Below, one piece after another: positions 1-7,849 of a DNA stretch of 64,000 nt (the stretch's first letter is position 1; every line of letters starts with the position of its first letter). The DNA lies in contig OZ245876.1 in NCBI GenBank assembly GCA_965229445.1, positions 992,001 to 1,056,000 on the forward strand, given 5' to 3'. A program made the translations under genes and the position numbers. This DNA comes from Owenweeksia sp965229445 (lineage in GTDB: Bacteria > Bacteroidota > Bacteroidia > Flavobacteriales > Schleiferiaceae). A model generated the notes under the pieces. That model was given only the letters and a program-made list of their open reading frames with translations. It ran no database searches and was not told where the DNA came from.

Positions 1-130
1 ACCAGGAAGGATCATCTTCGAGTTGGATGGTGTTAACTCTGAAATTGCACAGGAAGCTTTGCGTCTTGCTGCTCAGAAGCTACCCGTAAAATGCAAGTTT
101 GTGGTACGTCGTGATTACGTCGGCGCCTAA
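1..130 (+). CDS. rplP: 50S ribosomal protein L16, 3' end only
   Basis: The last 42 codons of L16, a 23S-binding protein near the peptidyl-transferase and tRNA sites of the large subunit. Reading from base 2, the partial product contains RIIFELDGV and ends FVVRRDYVGA before TAA at 128-130, matching the conserved L16 C-terminus. The gene begins upstream of the window. It is followed after 13 nt by rpmC, the standard S10-operon order. Confidence 0.93.
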   Translation, partial: PGRIIFELDGVNSEIAQEALRLAAQKLPVKCKFVVRRDYVGA

Positions 131-143
131 ATAGAAATAGACG

Positions 144-344
144 ATGAAAGCATCTGTAGTTAGAGAAATGACCACTCAGGAAATTAAGGAGCAGCTTGTT
201 GAAGAGAAGCTGAACTACTCCAAGATGAAAATGGCGCATACCATTTCACCCTTAGAGAACCCTATACAACTGAGGAATAAAAGAAAAGACATCGCGAGGC
301 TGGCTTCCGAGTTACGCAATCGGGAAATTAACGCTGAACAGTAA
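144..344 (+). CDS. rpmC: 50S ribosomal protein L29
   Basis: L29 is a small two-helix protein at the polypeptide exit tunnel, next to L23 and part of the docking site for SRP and trigger factor. The 66-residue product has the expected length and the family pattern: an N-terminal TTQEIKEQL helix, then the SPLENPIQLRNKRKDIARL helix. It lies between rplP and rpsQ. The start ATG at 144 fits the family N-terminus. Confidence 0.95.
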   Translation: MKASVVREMTTQEIKEQLVEEKLNYSKMKMAHTISPLENPIQLRNKRKDIARLASELRNREINAEQ

Positions 345-355
345 TACTTCTGGAA

Positions 356-622
356 ATGGAAGAGAAGAGCATAAGAAATTTAAGAAAGGAACGTATCGGT
401 ATCGTTACCAGTAACAAAATGGAAAAGTCCATTACGGTTTCTGTAGAACGTAAGAGAAAACATCCTATGTACGGGAAGTTTGTAAAATCGACCAAGAAGT
501 TCCACGCTCATGATGAGAAGAATGATTGTAACGTAGGAGATACGGTGCGCATCATGGAAACTCGTCCGATGAGCAAGACCAAGAACTGGAGATTAGTGGA
601 AATAATTGAAAGGGCTAAGTAA
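356..622 (+). CDS. rpsQ: 30S ribosomal protein S17
   Basis: S17 is an OB-fold primary binder of 16S rRNA. The 88-residue product carries the diagnostic core: RIGIVTSNKMEKSITVSVER, HPMYGKFV, then CNVGDTVRIMETRPMSKTKNW. The N-terminus has a short charged extension (MEEKSIRNLRKE) of normal bacterial length. It starts 11 nt after rpmC and ends 2 nt before rplN, so translation is probably coupled. Confidence 0.95.
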   Translation: MEEKSIRNLRKERIGIVTSNKMEKSITVSVERKRKHPMYGKFVKSTKKFHAHDEKNDCNVGDTVRIMETRPMSKTKNWRLVEIIERAK

Positions 623-624
623 GA

Positions 625-993
625 ATGTTACAGCAGGAATCAAGACTAAAAGTTGCTGATAATACCGGAGCCAAGGAGGTTCTGTGCATCAGGGTATTGG
701 GCGGTACCAAAAGACGTTACGCCTCTGTGGGAGACAAGATCGTAGTATCAGTAAAGAATGCTACTCCTTCCGGTAATGTTAAGAAAGGTCAGGTATCTAC
801 CGCAGTGGTGGTTCGCACCAAAAAGGAAGTCCGTCGCGCCGATGGTTCTTACATCCGCTTCGATGATAATGCCTGCGTGTTGTTAAACCCTACCGGTGAG
901 ATGAGAGGAACACGTGTTTTTGGTCCTGTCTCTCGTGAGCTGCGCGACAAACAATATATGAGAATTGTATCTCTGGCACCAGAGGTACTGTAA
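625..993 (+). CDS. rplN: 50S ribosomal protein L14
   Basis: L14 binds 23S rRNA at the subunit interface, contributes to bridges with 16S rRNA and is the target of the silencing factor RsfS. The 122-residue product is full length. It starts MLQQESRLKVADNTGAKE and contains the family signature around residues 60-86 and GTRVFGPVSRELR near the C-terminus. Two nt separate it from rpsQ and 11 nt from rplX. Confidence 0.96.
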   Translation: MLQQESRLKVADNTGAKEVLCIRVLGGTKRRYASVGDKIVVSVKNATPSGNVKKGQVSTAVVVRTKKEVRRADGSYIRFDDNACVLLNPTGEMRGTRVFGPVSRELRDKQYMRIVSLAPEVL

Positions 994-1004
994 AGAATAC
1001 AAGA

Positions 1005-1322
1005 ATGGCCAAGCTGCATATTAAGAAAGGCGATACTGTTAAAGTTCTGGCAGGAGAGAATAAGGGGGAAACCGGAAAGGTTATCCAGATTCTTCCTGGA
1101 AAGAACAAGGCATTGGTGGAAGGCATCAATGTGGTCAAGAAGCACAATAAACCCACGGCGGAGAATCCGCAGGGTGGAATTACCGAGATGGAAGCCCCAG
1201 TGCATTTATCTAACCTGATGTATGTGGATGCCAATGGTGAAGCTTCTCGCGTTGGTCGTAAAAAGGATGACAACGGGAAAATGGTGAGATATTCCAAGAA
1301 AACCCAGGAAATTATCAAGTAA
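1005..1322 (+). CDS. rplX: 50S ribosomal protein L24
   Basis: L24 is an assembly initiator of the large subunit with a KOW fold. The 105-residue protein begins MAKLHIKKGDTVKVLAGENKG, which is the KOW motif, and has the conserved KPTAENPQGGI segment in the middle. Its stop codon overlaps the start of rplE by one base (TAATG at 1320-1324), a sign of coupled translation. Confidence 0.95.
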   Translation: MAKLHIKKGDTVKVLAGENKGETGKVIQILPGKNKALVEGINVVKKHNKPTAENPQGGITEMEAPVHLSNLMYVDANGEASRVGRKKDDNGKMVRYSKKTQEIIK

Positions 1323-1870
1323 TGGACTTCTCAGTAAAATTAAAAGACAAGTACAACGATACCATCGTTAAAGAACTGGAGCAGGAGTTCGGTTATGAGA
1401 ACCATATGGAGGTTCCACGCCTAACAAAAATTGTACTCTCACAAGGTGTGGGTGCAGCTACAGCAGATAAGAAGCTTATAGATAATGCCATTGAGGAAAT
1501 GACCACCATTACCGGTCAGAAGGCAGTACCTACCTATTCCAAGAAGGACATCTCTAACTTTAAGTTGAGAAAAGGAATGCCAATTGGAGCCAAGGTGACC
1601 CTTCGTGGTCAAAAGATGTATGAGTTTTTGGAGAGATTAATATGGTCTTCACTGCCTCGTATTCGCGACTTTAAAGGTATTAAGGCTACTGGTTTCGATG
1701 GGAGAGGCAACTATACTCTTGGGATCACGGAGCAAATCATCTTCCCGGAGATAGATATCGATAAGGTGAGCAGAATAAGTGGTATGGACATCACATTTGT
1801 GACTACTGCCAACACCGATAAGGAAGCAAAAGCACTATTAGAAAAAATTGGATTACCCTTTAAGAAGTAA
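1322..1870 (+). CDS. rplE: 50S ribosomal protein L5
   Basis: L5 binds 5S rRNA in the central protuberance and contacts P-site tRNA. The 182-residue product has the family blocks EVPRLTKIVLSQGVGAA, the Lys/Ser-rich stretch KAVPTYSKKDISNFKLR, RLIWSSLPRIRDFKG and GRGNYTLGITEQIIFPEID. The start is fixed by the TAATG overlap with rplX. Two nt follow before rpsN. Confidence 0.96.
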   Translation: MDFSVKLKDKYNDTIVKELEQEFGYENHMEVPRLTKIVLSQGVGAATADKKLIDNAIEEMTTITGQKAVPTYSKKDISNFKLRKGMPIGAKVTLRGQKMYEFLERLIWSSLPRIRDFKGIKATGFDGRGNYTLGITEQIIFPEIDIDKVSRISGMDITFVTTANTDKEAKALLEKIGLPFKK

Positions 1871-1872
1871 TT

Positions 1873-2142
1873 ATGGCTAAGGAATCAATGAAAGCCCGTG
1901 AAAGGAAAAGGGCAAAAATGGTCGAGAAATACGCTGAGAAACGTGCGGCTCTTAAGGCTGCTGGGGATTATGAAGCCTTGCAAAAGCTTCCTAAGAACGC
2001 ATCACCTGTGAGATTACACAATCGCTGTAAACTAACCGGACGTCCTAAAGGCTATATGAGACAATTTGGAATTTCCAGGGTAATCTTTAGGGAGATGGCC
2101 AATAACGGTTTGATTCCCGGAGTTAAAAAGGCAAGCTGGTAA
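1873..2142 (+). CDS. rpsN: 30S ribosomal protein S14, zinc-independent form
   Basis: S14 sits in the small-subunit head. This is the long form (89 residues). The conserved region reads NRCKLTGRPKGYMRQFGISRV, with one cysteine where the zinc form has two CxxC pairs, so it cannot build the zinc ribbon. The C-terminal end GLIPGVKKASW is typical. The Cys-free version is common in Bacteroidota, from family knowledge. Confidence 0.95.
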   Translation: MAKESMKARERKRAKMVEKYAEKRAALKAAGDYEALQKLPKNASPVRLHNRCKLTGRPKGYMRQFGISRVIFREMANNGLIPGVKKASW

Positions 2143-2154
2143 ATAGAGATTATT

Positions 2155-2556
2155 ATGGTTACAGATCCTATAGCAGATTATTTAACTCGTGTTCGCAATG
2201 CCATGCTGGCAGGACACCGAGTAGTAGAAATCCCCGCTTCAAATTTGAAGAAGGAAATCACTAAAATCCTGGCAGACCAGGGATACATCCTAAACTTCAA
2301 GTTTGAGGATGACAAAGGTCCTCAGGGAACTATTAAGATCGCACTGAAGTACGATCGCATCACTGAAGAGCCAGCTATTCGTTCCCTGGAGCGCATAAGT
2401 AAGCCTGGTTTGAGGAAGTACACCGGACATGACACTTTGCCCAGAGTTATCAATGGCCTGGGTATTGCCATCATTTCTACTTCCAAAGGTGTAATGACTG
2501 ATAAACAAGCACGCAAAGAGAACGTCGGTGGCGAGGTTCTGTGCTATGTATATTAA
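2155..2556 (+). CDS. rpsH: 30S ribosomal protein S8
   Basis: S8 is a central-domain 16S rRNA binder, and in E. coli it also represses the spc operon by binding mRNA. The 133-residue product begins with the standard DPIADYLTRVRNAM block and ends with the signature STSKGVMTDKQARKENVGGE. I saw no obvious copy of the S8-binding helix in the operon, but did not model RNA structure. Confidence 0.95.
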   Translation: MVTDPIADYLTRVRNAMLAGHRVVEIPASNLKKEITKILADQGYILNFKFEDDKGPQGTIKIALKYDRITEEPAIRSLERISKPGLRKYTGHDTLPRVINGLGIAIISTSKGVMTDKQARKENVGGEVLCYVY

Positions 2557-2574
2557 TAAGAAAGAACGAAGAAA

Positions 2575-3126
2575 ATGTCACGAATAGGATTTGCACCCAT
2601 TGAAGTTCCTGCTGACGTAGAACTCAGCTATGAGAACAACGTGGTTACCGTAAAAGGTAAGATGGGAGAATTGACGCAAGTTATTTCACCCGAGGTCAGC
2701 CTTAAACAGGAGGATGGCCAACTTAGCCTTGAGCGTGCCAACGAAGAAAAGCAAACGAAAGCCAACCATGGTTTGTACCGCTCCTTGATATCCAATATGG
2801 TGGAAGGGGTGAGCAAGGGCTTTGAAAAGCAGTTGGAATTGGTTGGTGTTGGTTATCGTGCCAGCAATCAGGGTCAACGCCTCGATCTTTCTCTTGGATA
2901 CTCTCACAATATTGTGCTTGAGCTTCCTTCTGAGATTAAGGTGGAGACACAAATGGAAAAAGGGAAAAACCCAAAGGTTATCCTTAAGAGTCACGACAAG
3001 CAACTGCTAGGAATGGTGGCTTCCAAAATTCGTTCGTTGCGTAAGCCTGAGCCTTACAAAGGAAAAGGTGTACGTTATGTGGGAGAATACATTAGAAGAA
3101 AAGCCGGTAAAACCGCAGCTAAATAA
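2575..3126 (+). CDS. rplF: 50S ribosomal protein L6
   Basis: L6 binds domain VI of 23S rRNA near the factor-binding site. The 183-residue product starts MSRIGFAPIEVPADVEL and carries both alpha/beta repeats. The C-terminal signature region contains LRKPEPYKGKGVRY followed by GEYIRRKAGK. It lies 18 nt after rpsH and 6 nt before rplR. Confidence 0.95.
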   Translation: MSRIGFAPIEVPADVELSYENNVVTVKGKMGELTQVISPEVSLKQEDGQLSLERANEEKQTKANHGLYRSLISNMVEGVSKGFEKQLELVGVGYRASNQGQRLDLSLGYSHNIVLELPSEIKVETQMEKGKNPKVILKSHDKQLLGMVASKIRSLRKPEPYKGKGVRYVGEYIRRKAGKTAAK

Positions 3127-3132
3127 TAGGAG

Positions 3133-3486
3133 ATGGCACTGACTAAAAGAGAACGTAGAATTCGTATTAAGCAGCGTGTGCGCAAGCATGTTAGTGGCAC
3201 TGCTGACCGCCCTCGTCTTTCAGTTTTCCGTAGTAATAAGGAAATCTATGCACAACTGGTTGATGATCAGAATGGTGCAACCATGATTACTGCGTCTTCA
3301 CTAGACAAATCTTTCAAGAAAGATGGTTCTAAGATCGAAGTAGCAAAAGAAGTTGGAAAGACCCTGGCTCAAAAGGCTACGGAAAAAGGAATAGAAAGCG
3401 TTGCCTTCGATCGCAATGGCTACCTGTACCACGGACGCATTAAAGCGCTCGCAGAAGGTGCCAGAGAAGGAGGATTAAAATTTTAA
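3133..3486 (+). CDS. rplR: 50S ribosomal protein L18
   Basis: L18 binds 5S rRNA together with L5 in the central protuberance. The 117-residue product contains the basic N-terminus (RERRIRIKQRVRKHVSG), the block RPRLSVFRSNKEIYAQLVDD and the C-terminal FDRNGYLYHGRIKALAEGAREGGL signature region. It lies between rplF and rpsE as expected for a spc operon. Confidence 0.95.
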   Translation: MALTKRERRIRIKQRVRKHVSGTADRPRLSVFRSNKEIYAQLVDDQNGATMITASSLDKSFKKDGSKIEVAKEVGKTLAQKATEKGIESVAFDRNGYLYHGRIKALAEGAREGGLKF

Positions 3487-3495
3487 GATACCACT

Positions 3496-4020
3496 ATGAT
3501 TAAAGGTCATAAGAATATTGAAAGAGTAAAACCCAGCGGACTGGAATTAACAGATCGCCTGGTGGGCATTCAGAGGGTAACCAAAGTGACCAAGGGTGGT
3601 CGCACCTTCGGTTTTTCAGCCATCGTTGTGGTGGGTGATGAACACGGTGTAGTAGGTTACGGATTAGGAAAGTCTAAGGAAGTTGCCGACGCGATTCAGA
3701 AAGGAATAGAAGATGCCAAGAAAAATTTGGTGCGTATTCCTTTGGTGAAAAACACTATTCCGCATGAGCAGAGTGGCAAGTTTGGCGGCGCCCGTGTATT
3801 CCTTCGCCCTGCCTCAAATGGTACAGGAGTAATCGCCGGCGGTGCGATGCGTGCGGTACTGGAGAGTTTGGGAGTACACGATGTACTGGCCAAATCAAAG
3901 GGATCATCAAACCCTCACAACGTGGTAAAGGCAACATTTGACGCTCTCTTAAGCCTTCGCGATGCTGGAAAGGTGGCCATGACCCGTGGCATTACGGTAG
4001 AAAAAGTATTTAACGGTTAA
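3496..4020 (+). CDS. rpsE: 30S ribosomal protein S5
   Basis: S5 acts in decoding accuracy and mRNA entry. The 174-residue product has the double-stranded-RNA-binding-like N-terminal domain (RVTKVTKGGRTFGFSAIVVVGDEHG, about residues 27-51) and the second domain with KSKGSSNPHNVVKATFDAL. Length and blocks are normal. Confidence 0.95.
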   Translation: MIKGHKNIERVKPSGLELTDRLVGIQRVTKVTKGGRTFGFSAIVVVGDEHGVVGYGLGKSKEVADAIQKGIEDAKKNLVRIPLVKNTIPHEQSGKFGGARVFLRPASNGTGVIAGGAMRAVLESLGVHDVLAKSKGSSNPHNVVKATFDALLSLRDAGKVAMTRGITVEKVFNG

Positions 4021-4031
4021 GAAAGGCAGAG

Positions 4032-4211
4032 ATGGCTAAGATCAGAGTAAAACAGGTTCGTAGTAAAATCAACCGTCCGGCCAACCAAAAGAAGACCTTG
4101 GCGGCACTAGGCCTGCGTAAAATGAATCAGGTGGTAGAGCATGAAGAAACTCCTCAGATCACAGGGATGATCAGAAAGGTAGCTCACCTGATTGAAGTAG
4201 AAAAAGCGTAA
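4032..4211 (+). CDS. rpmD: 50S ribosomal protein L30
   Basis: A 59-codon gene in the 211-nt space between rpsE and rplO. Translation from ATG at 4032 gives a product starting MAKIRVKQVRSKINRP and containing LAALGLRKMNQVVEHEETP, the L30 fold core, with TAA at 4209-4211. L30 is a small 23S-binding protein whose usual position is between rpsE and rplO. Spacing is 11 nt to rpsE and 20 nt to rplO. Confidence 0.95.
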   Translation: MAKIRVKQVRSKINRPANQKKTLAALGLRKMNQVVEHEETPQITGMIRKVAHLIEVEKA

Positions 4212-4231
4212 ACACGATTAAGAGATTTAAG

Positions 4232-4681
4232 ATGGCTTTACACAATCTAAAACCGGCAGATGGATCAACCAAATCACGCAAGAGAATAGCGCGTGGGGAA
4301 GGTTCAGGGCATGGTGGTACTGCAACCCGCGGTCATAAAGGGGCCAAGTCACGCAGTGGCTACAAATCCAAGATAGGGTTTGAAGGTGGCCAAATGCCTT
4401 TACAACGGAGAGTACCAAAGTTTGGCTTTACCAATATTAATCGTGTGGAATATCACGGTATTAACCTGGATACTCTCCAGAAATTGGTTGACGATAAAAA
4501 GGTTACCGACACGATTGACATGAATACATTTCGTGAAAATGGCCTGGTAGGTAAGAAAGAACTTGTGAAAATATTGGGTAGAGGTGAGCTGAAAGCTAAA
4601 CTAAGCGTAGAGGCTCATGGTTTTTCAAAATCTGCACGTGAAGCGATTGAAGCTCAGGGCGGAGAAGCCAAAACCCTATAA
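4232..4681 (+). CDS. rplO: 50S ribosomal protein L15
   Basis: L15 is a late-assembly 23S rRNA binder. The 149-residue product starts with the standard N-terminal block MALHNLKPADGSTKSRKRIARG, then a Gly/His-rich loop and GFEGGQMPLQRRVPKFGF. The C-terminal SVEAHGFSKSAREAIEAQGG matches the family signature. It ends 12 nt before secY. Confidence 0.95.
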   Translation: MALHNLKPADGSTKSRKRIARGEGSGHGGTATRGHKGAKSRSGYKSKIGFEGGQMPLQRRVPKFGFTNINRVEYHGINLDTLQKLVDDKKVTDTIDMNTFRENGLVGKKELVKILGRGELKAKLSVEAHGFSKSAREAIEAQGGEAKTL

Positions 4682-4693
4682 GCACCGTATTGC

Positions 4694-6031
4694 ATGAAGC
4701 GCTTTATTGAAACATTGAAGAATATTTGGAAGATCGAGGAACTCCGTGAGAAAATACTTCTTACGCTGGGTCTTCTGTTAATTTACCGTCTCGGCTCCAA
4801 CGTGGTACTTCCGGGTATTAATCCGGAAAGTTTAACCGACTTACAGAATCAGTCTGAGAGTGGTATTTTGGGTATTCTTAATGCGTTCACCGGCGGTGCA
4901 TTTGCTAATGCATCGATCATGGCGCTTGGTATCATGCCTTATATTTCGGCTTCAATTGTTATCCAGCTGCTTGGTATGGCGGTTCCTTCTATTCAGAAGA
5001 TGCAACGTGAAGGCGAGAGTGGCAGACGTAAAATTAATCAGATTACCAGGCTACTGACCATCGCAATCACCTTTGCTCAGGGTCCGGGATATATTGCGAA
5101 CTTATTTCAGCAGGGAGTGCAATTGACCATGCCTCAGGGCACCTTCTGGATGCTGGCCATGATTGTATTAACCACCGGAACCATCTTTGCGATGTGGCTG
5201 GGAGAGCGCATAACGGATAAAGGAATTGGCAACGGTATATCCCTCCTGATTATGGTGGGTATCATCGCAAGCTTGCCTCAGGCTTTCTTGCAAGAGTTTG
5301 CTTCCAAAATAGATCGTGGCGGTGGTTTGGTGCTGTTCATCGTAGAGATTGCAGTTCTCCTGATCGTGATACTGCTGTCAGTAGCTCTGGTACAAGCGGT
5401 AAGACGGGTGCCGGTGCAATATGCCAAGAGAACTACCGCCGGTAGAACTTTCACCGGAACGATGGCCCGCCAGTATATTCCTTTAAAGGTTAATGCTGCT
5501 GGAGTAATGCCTATCATTTTTGCTCAGGCAATCATGTTCATTCCCATTACGGTTTTGAGCTATGCCGGTCTGCAAAGTGGAAATGCTAACTGGCTGGTAA
5601 GTATGTTCAGCAATATTCAGGGTTTTTGGTATAATCTGGTATTTGCAGTACTCATAATTCTATTCACCTACTTCTATACAGCTATACAGGTTAATACCAA
5701 CCAGATGGCGGAAGACTTAAAGAGGAATGGCGGCTTTATTCCGGGTATTAAACCAGGTAAGCAAACCGCTGAGTTCCTGGATACCGTACTATCTCGTATC
5801 ACGCTGCCCGGATCTATCTTCCTGGCAATTTTGGCCATTTTACCGGCCTTTGCCATGATAGCAGGAGTTAACACGCAGTTTGCATATTTCTATGGTGGTA
5901 CCAGCTTATTGATTATGGTTGGAGTAACGCTGGATACACTGCAACAGATTGAAAGTTATTTATTGAATCGTCACTACGACGGCCTTATGAAATCAGGAAG
6001 ACTAAAGGGTCGTGCCGTAAGTGCATTTTAG
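4694..6031 (+). CDS. secY: Protein translocase subunit SecY
   Basis: SecY is the channel-forming subunit of the SecYEG translocon in the cytoplasmic membrane. The 445-residue product shows about ten hydrophobic helices, the plug-region sequence GGAFANASIMALGIMPYISASI (helix 2, about residues 66-87) and the conserved cytosolic loop RRVPVQYAKR (about 236-245). The C-terminal part carries NGGFIPGIKPGKQT. Unlike many bacteria, adk and map do not follow; infA comes next after 22 nt and map lies at 42158. Confidence 0.97.
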   Translation: MKRFIETLKNIWKIEELREKILLTLGLLLIYRLGSNVVLPGINPESLTDLQNQSESGILGILNAFTGGAFANASIMALGIMPYISASIVIQLLGMAVPSIQKMQREGESGRRKINQITRLLTIAITFAQGPGYIANLFQQGVQLTMPQGTFWMLAMIVLTTGTIFAMWLGERITDKGIGNGISLLIMVGIIASLPQAFLQEFASKIDRGGGLVLFIVEIAVLLIVILLSVALVQAVRRVPVQYAKRTTAGRTFTGTMARQYIPLKVNAAGVMPIIFAQAIMFIPITVLSYAGLQSGNANWLVSMFSNIQGFWYNLVFAVLIILFTYFYTAIQVNTNQMAEDLKRNGGFIPGIKPGKQTAEFLDTVLSRITLPGSIFLAILAILPAFAMIAGVNTQFAYFYGGTSLLIMVGVTLDTLQQIESYLLNRHYDGLMKSGRLKGRAVSAF

Positions 6032-6053
6032 AAAAGTATAGAGCGTAAGGTAT

Positions 6054-6269
6054 ATGGCAAAACAAGCGGCAATAGAGCAGGACGGAACCATCATTGAGGC
6101 ACTGAGCAACGCAATGTTCAGGGTTGAATTAGAGAATGGACACATCGTAACTGCCCATATTTCCGGTAAAATGAGGATGAATTATATCAAGCTTCTACCC
6201 GGAGATAAGGTGAAGTTAGAAATGTCTCCTTACGATCTGTCAAAAGGACGTATTACATACAGATACTAA
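6054..6269 (+). CDS. infA: Translation initiation factor IF-1
   Basis: IF-1 blocks the ribosomal A site during initiation. The 71-residue OB-fold product begins MAKQAAIEQDGTIIEALSNA and contains FRVELENGHIVTAHISGKMR and LLPGDKVKLEMSPYDLSKGRITYR, essentially the textbook family sequence. It lies between secY and rpmJ, 6 nt from the latter. Confidence 0.97.
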   Translation: MAKQAAIEQDGTIIEALSNAMFRVELENGHIVTAHISGKMRMNYIKLLPGDKVKLEMSPYDLSKGRITYRY

Positions 6270-6275
6270 AAGACT

Positions 6276-6392
6276 ATGAAAGTTAGAGCATCAGTCAAAA
6301 AGAGAAGTGCAGACTGCAAGATCGTTCGCAGAAAAGGCAGGGTGTACGTGATTAACAAGAAGAACCCGAAGTTCAAACAAAGACAAGGATAA
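6276..6392 (+). CDS. rpmJ: 50S ribosomal protein L36, zinc-independent form
   Basis: A 38-codon gene in the infA-rpsM gap. The product starts MKVRASVKKRSADCK and ends NKKNPKFKQRQG. Canonical L36 binds zinc through three cysteines and a histidine. Here only Cys14 remains: the first Cys position is Ser, the third is Asn/Lys and the His is Phe, so zinc cannot be held. This is the C-minus variant, known from Bacteroidota. L36 stabilises domain VI of 23S rRNA. Confidence 0.95.
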   Translation: MKVRASVKKRSADCKIVRRKGRVYVINKKNPKFKQRQG

Positions 6393-6409
6393 TATTTAAC
6401 TGAAGACCT

Positions 6410-6787
6410 ATGGCAAGGATTGCTGGTATTGATTTACCAAAGAATAAAAGAGGAGAGATAGGGCTTACCTACATTTATGGTATAGGAAGAACCCGCTCAA
6501 AACAAATCCTGGATTCAGCTGGTATCGATTATGATACCAAGGTAGAAGAGTGGAATGATGACCAACTTACTACTATCCGAAACATCATATCGGATACTTT
6601 CAAGGTAGAAGGTGAGTTGCGTTCCGAGACCCAGTTGAATATTAAGCGTTTAATGGACATTGGTTGCTATCGTGGTGTGCGTCATCGTATCGGTTTACCA
6701 CTCCGTGGCCAAAGAACCAAGAATAATTCACGTACCCGTAAGGGAAGACGTAAAACAGTAGCGAACAAGAAAAAAGCTACTAAATAA
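6410..6787 (+). CDS. rpsM: 30S ribosomal protein S13
   Basis: S13 is in the small-subunit head, bridging to L5 and touching P-site tRNA. The 125-residue product begins MARIAGIDLPKNKRGEIGLTYIYGIG and ends with the strongly basic RGQRTKNNSRTRKGRRKTV tail. Length and blocks are typical. It lies 17 nt after rpmJ and 12 nt before rpsK. Confidence 0.96.
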   Translation: MARIAGIDLPKNKRGEIGLTYIYGIGRTRSKQILDSAGIDYDTKVEEWNDDQLTTIRNIISDTFKVEGELRSETQLNIKRLMDIGCYRGVRHRIGLPLRGQRTKNNSRTRKGRRKTVANKKKATK

Positions 6788-6799
6788 TTAGTTTGAATA

Positions 6800-7195
6800 A
6801 TGGCAAAGAAAGCGTCACAAAAAAGCACTAAGAAGCGCAAGGTCATAGTTGAGGCAGCGGGTGAAGCCCACATTAACGCCTCTTTTAACAACGTGATCAT
6901 TTCCTTAACCAATAGCCGTGGACAGGTAATTAGCTGGTCCTCAGCTGGTAAGATGGGGTTTCGTGGTTCTAAGAAAAACACGCCTTATGCTGCTCAGATG
7001 GCAGCAGAGGATTGTGCCAAAACCGCAATGGAACTTGGCTTAAAGAAGGTTAAAGTCTTTGTAAAAGGACCTGGTAGTGGACGCGAATCTGCCATCAGAA
7101 CCATACATAACTCTGGTATTGAAGTTACCGAGATCATAGACGTAACACCCATTCCTCACAATGGCTGCCGTCCGCCTAAAAGAAGAAGAGTTTAA
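6800..7195 (+). CDS. rpsK: 30S ribosomal protein S11
   Basis: S11 lies on the platform and shapes the E-site mRNA path. The 131-residue product carries ASFNNVIISLTNSRGQVISW, FRGSKKNTPYAAQMAAE and the C-terminal signature IIDVTPIPHNGCRPPKRRRV. It lies between rpsM and rpsD in the usual alpha-operon order. Confidence 0.96.
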   Translation: MAKKASQKSTKKRKVIVEAAGEAHINASFNNVIISLTNSRGQVISWSSAGKMGFRGSKKNTPYAAQMAAEDCAKTAMELGLKKVKVFVKGPGSGRESAIRTIHNSGIEVTEIIDVTPIPHNGCRPPKRRRV

Positions 7196-7214
7196 AAGAT
7201 AAGTAAGTAAAACA

Positions 7215-7820
7215 ATGGCAAGATACAGAGGCCCAAAAACCAAGATAGCCAGGAAGTTTGGAGATCCGATATTCGGTCCCGATCGTTCTTTTGAGAAGAA
7301 GAATTACCCTCCCGGTCAACATGGTGTTTCGAGAAGACGTGGCAAGAAATCTGAGTATGCTATTCAACTAGCAGAAAAGCAAAAGGCCAAATACACCTAT
7401 GGTATCCTGGAGCGTCAGTTTGCAAATATGTTTGACAAAGCTTCACGTGCAAAAGGCATTACCGGTGAGGTATTGCTTCAACTTTGTGAATCTCGTCTAG
7501 ACAATGTGGTTTTTCGCCTGGGCATTGCCCCAAGCCGCAGAGGAGCCCGCCAGTTGGTTGGTCATCGCCACATAGTTGTAAACGGTGAATTGGTGAATAT
7601 TCCTTCCTACCAGGTTAAACCCGGTGATGTTGTTGGAGTTAGAGAAAAGTCTAAGTCAATGACCGCAATCAGTGAGTCTATTGCCAGCCGCAGTAACCAG
7701 TATGAATGGTTAGAATGGAACGATTCCACCAAAACCGGAAAGGTGCTGAGTACACCTATGCGTGAGCAAATTCCTGAGAATATCAAGGAACAGCTCATCG
7801 TAGAACTCTACTCTAAATAA
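7215..7820 (+). CDS. rpsD: 30S ribosomal protein S4
   Basis: S4 is a primary 16S rRNA binder. The 201-residue product has the S4 N-terminal domain (KNYPPGQHG block), then the S4 RNA-binding fold LDNVVFRLGIAPSRRGARQL followed by VGHRHIVVNG, about residues 95-124. The N-terminal zinc-knuckle cysteines of some S4 proteins are absent (ARYRGPKTKIARKFG). The nearest gene downstream is rpoA after 29 nt. Confidence 0.96.
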   Translation: MARYRGPKTKIARKFGDPIFGPDRSFEKKNYPPGQHGVSRRRGKKSEYAIQLAEKQKAKYTYGILERQFANMFDKASRAKGITGEVLLQLCESRLDNVVFRLGIAPSRRGARQLVGHRHIVVNGELVNIPSYQVKPGDVVGVREKSKSMTAISESIASRSNQYEWLEWNDSTKTGKVLSTPMREQIPENIKEQLIVELYSK

Positions 7821-7849
7821 TATTGAAAATAACATCCTAATATTTTGCT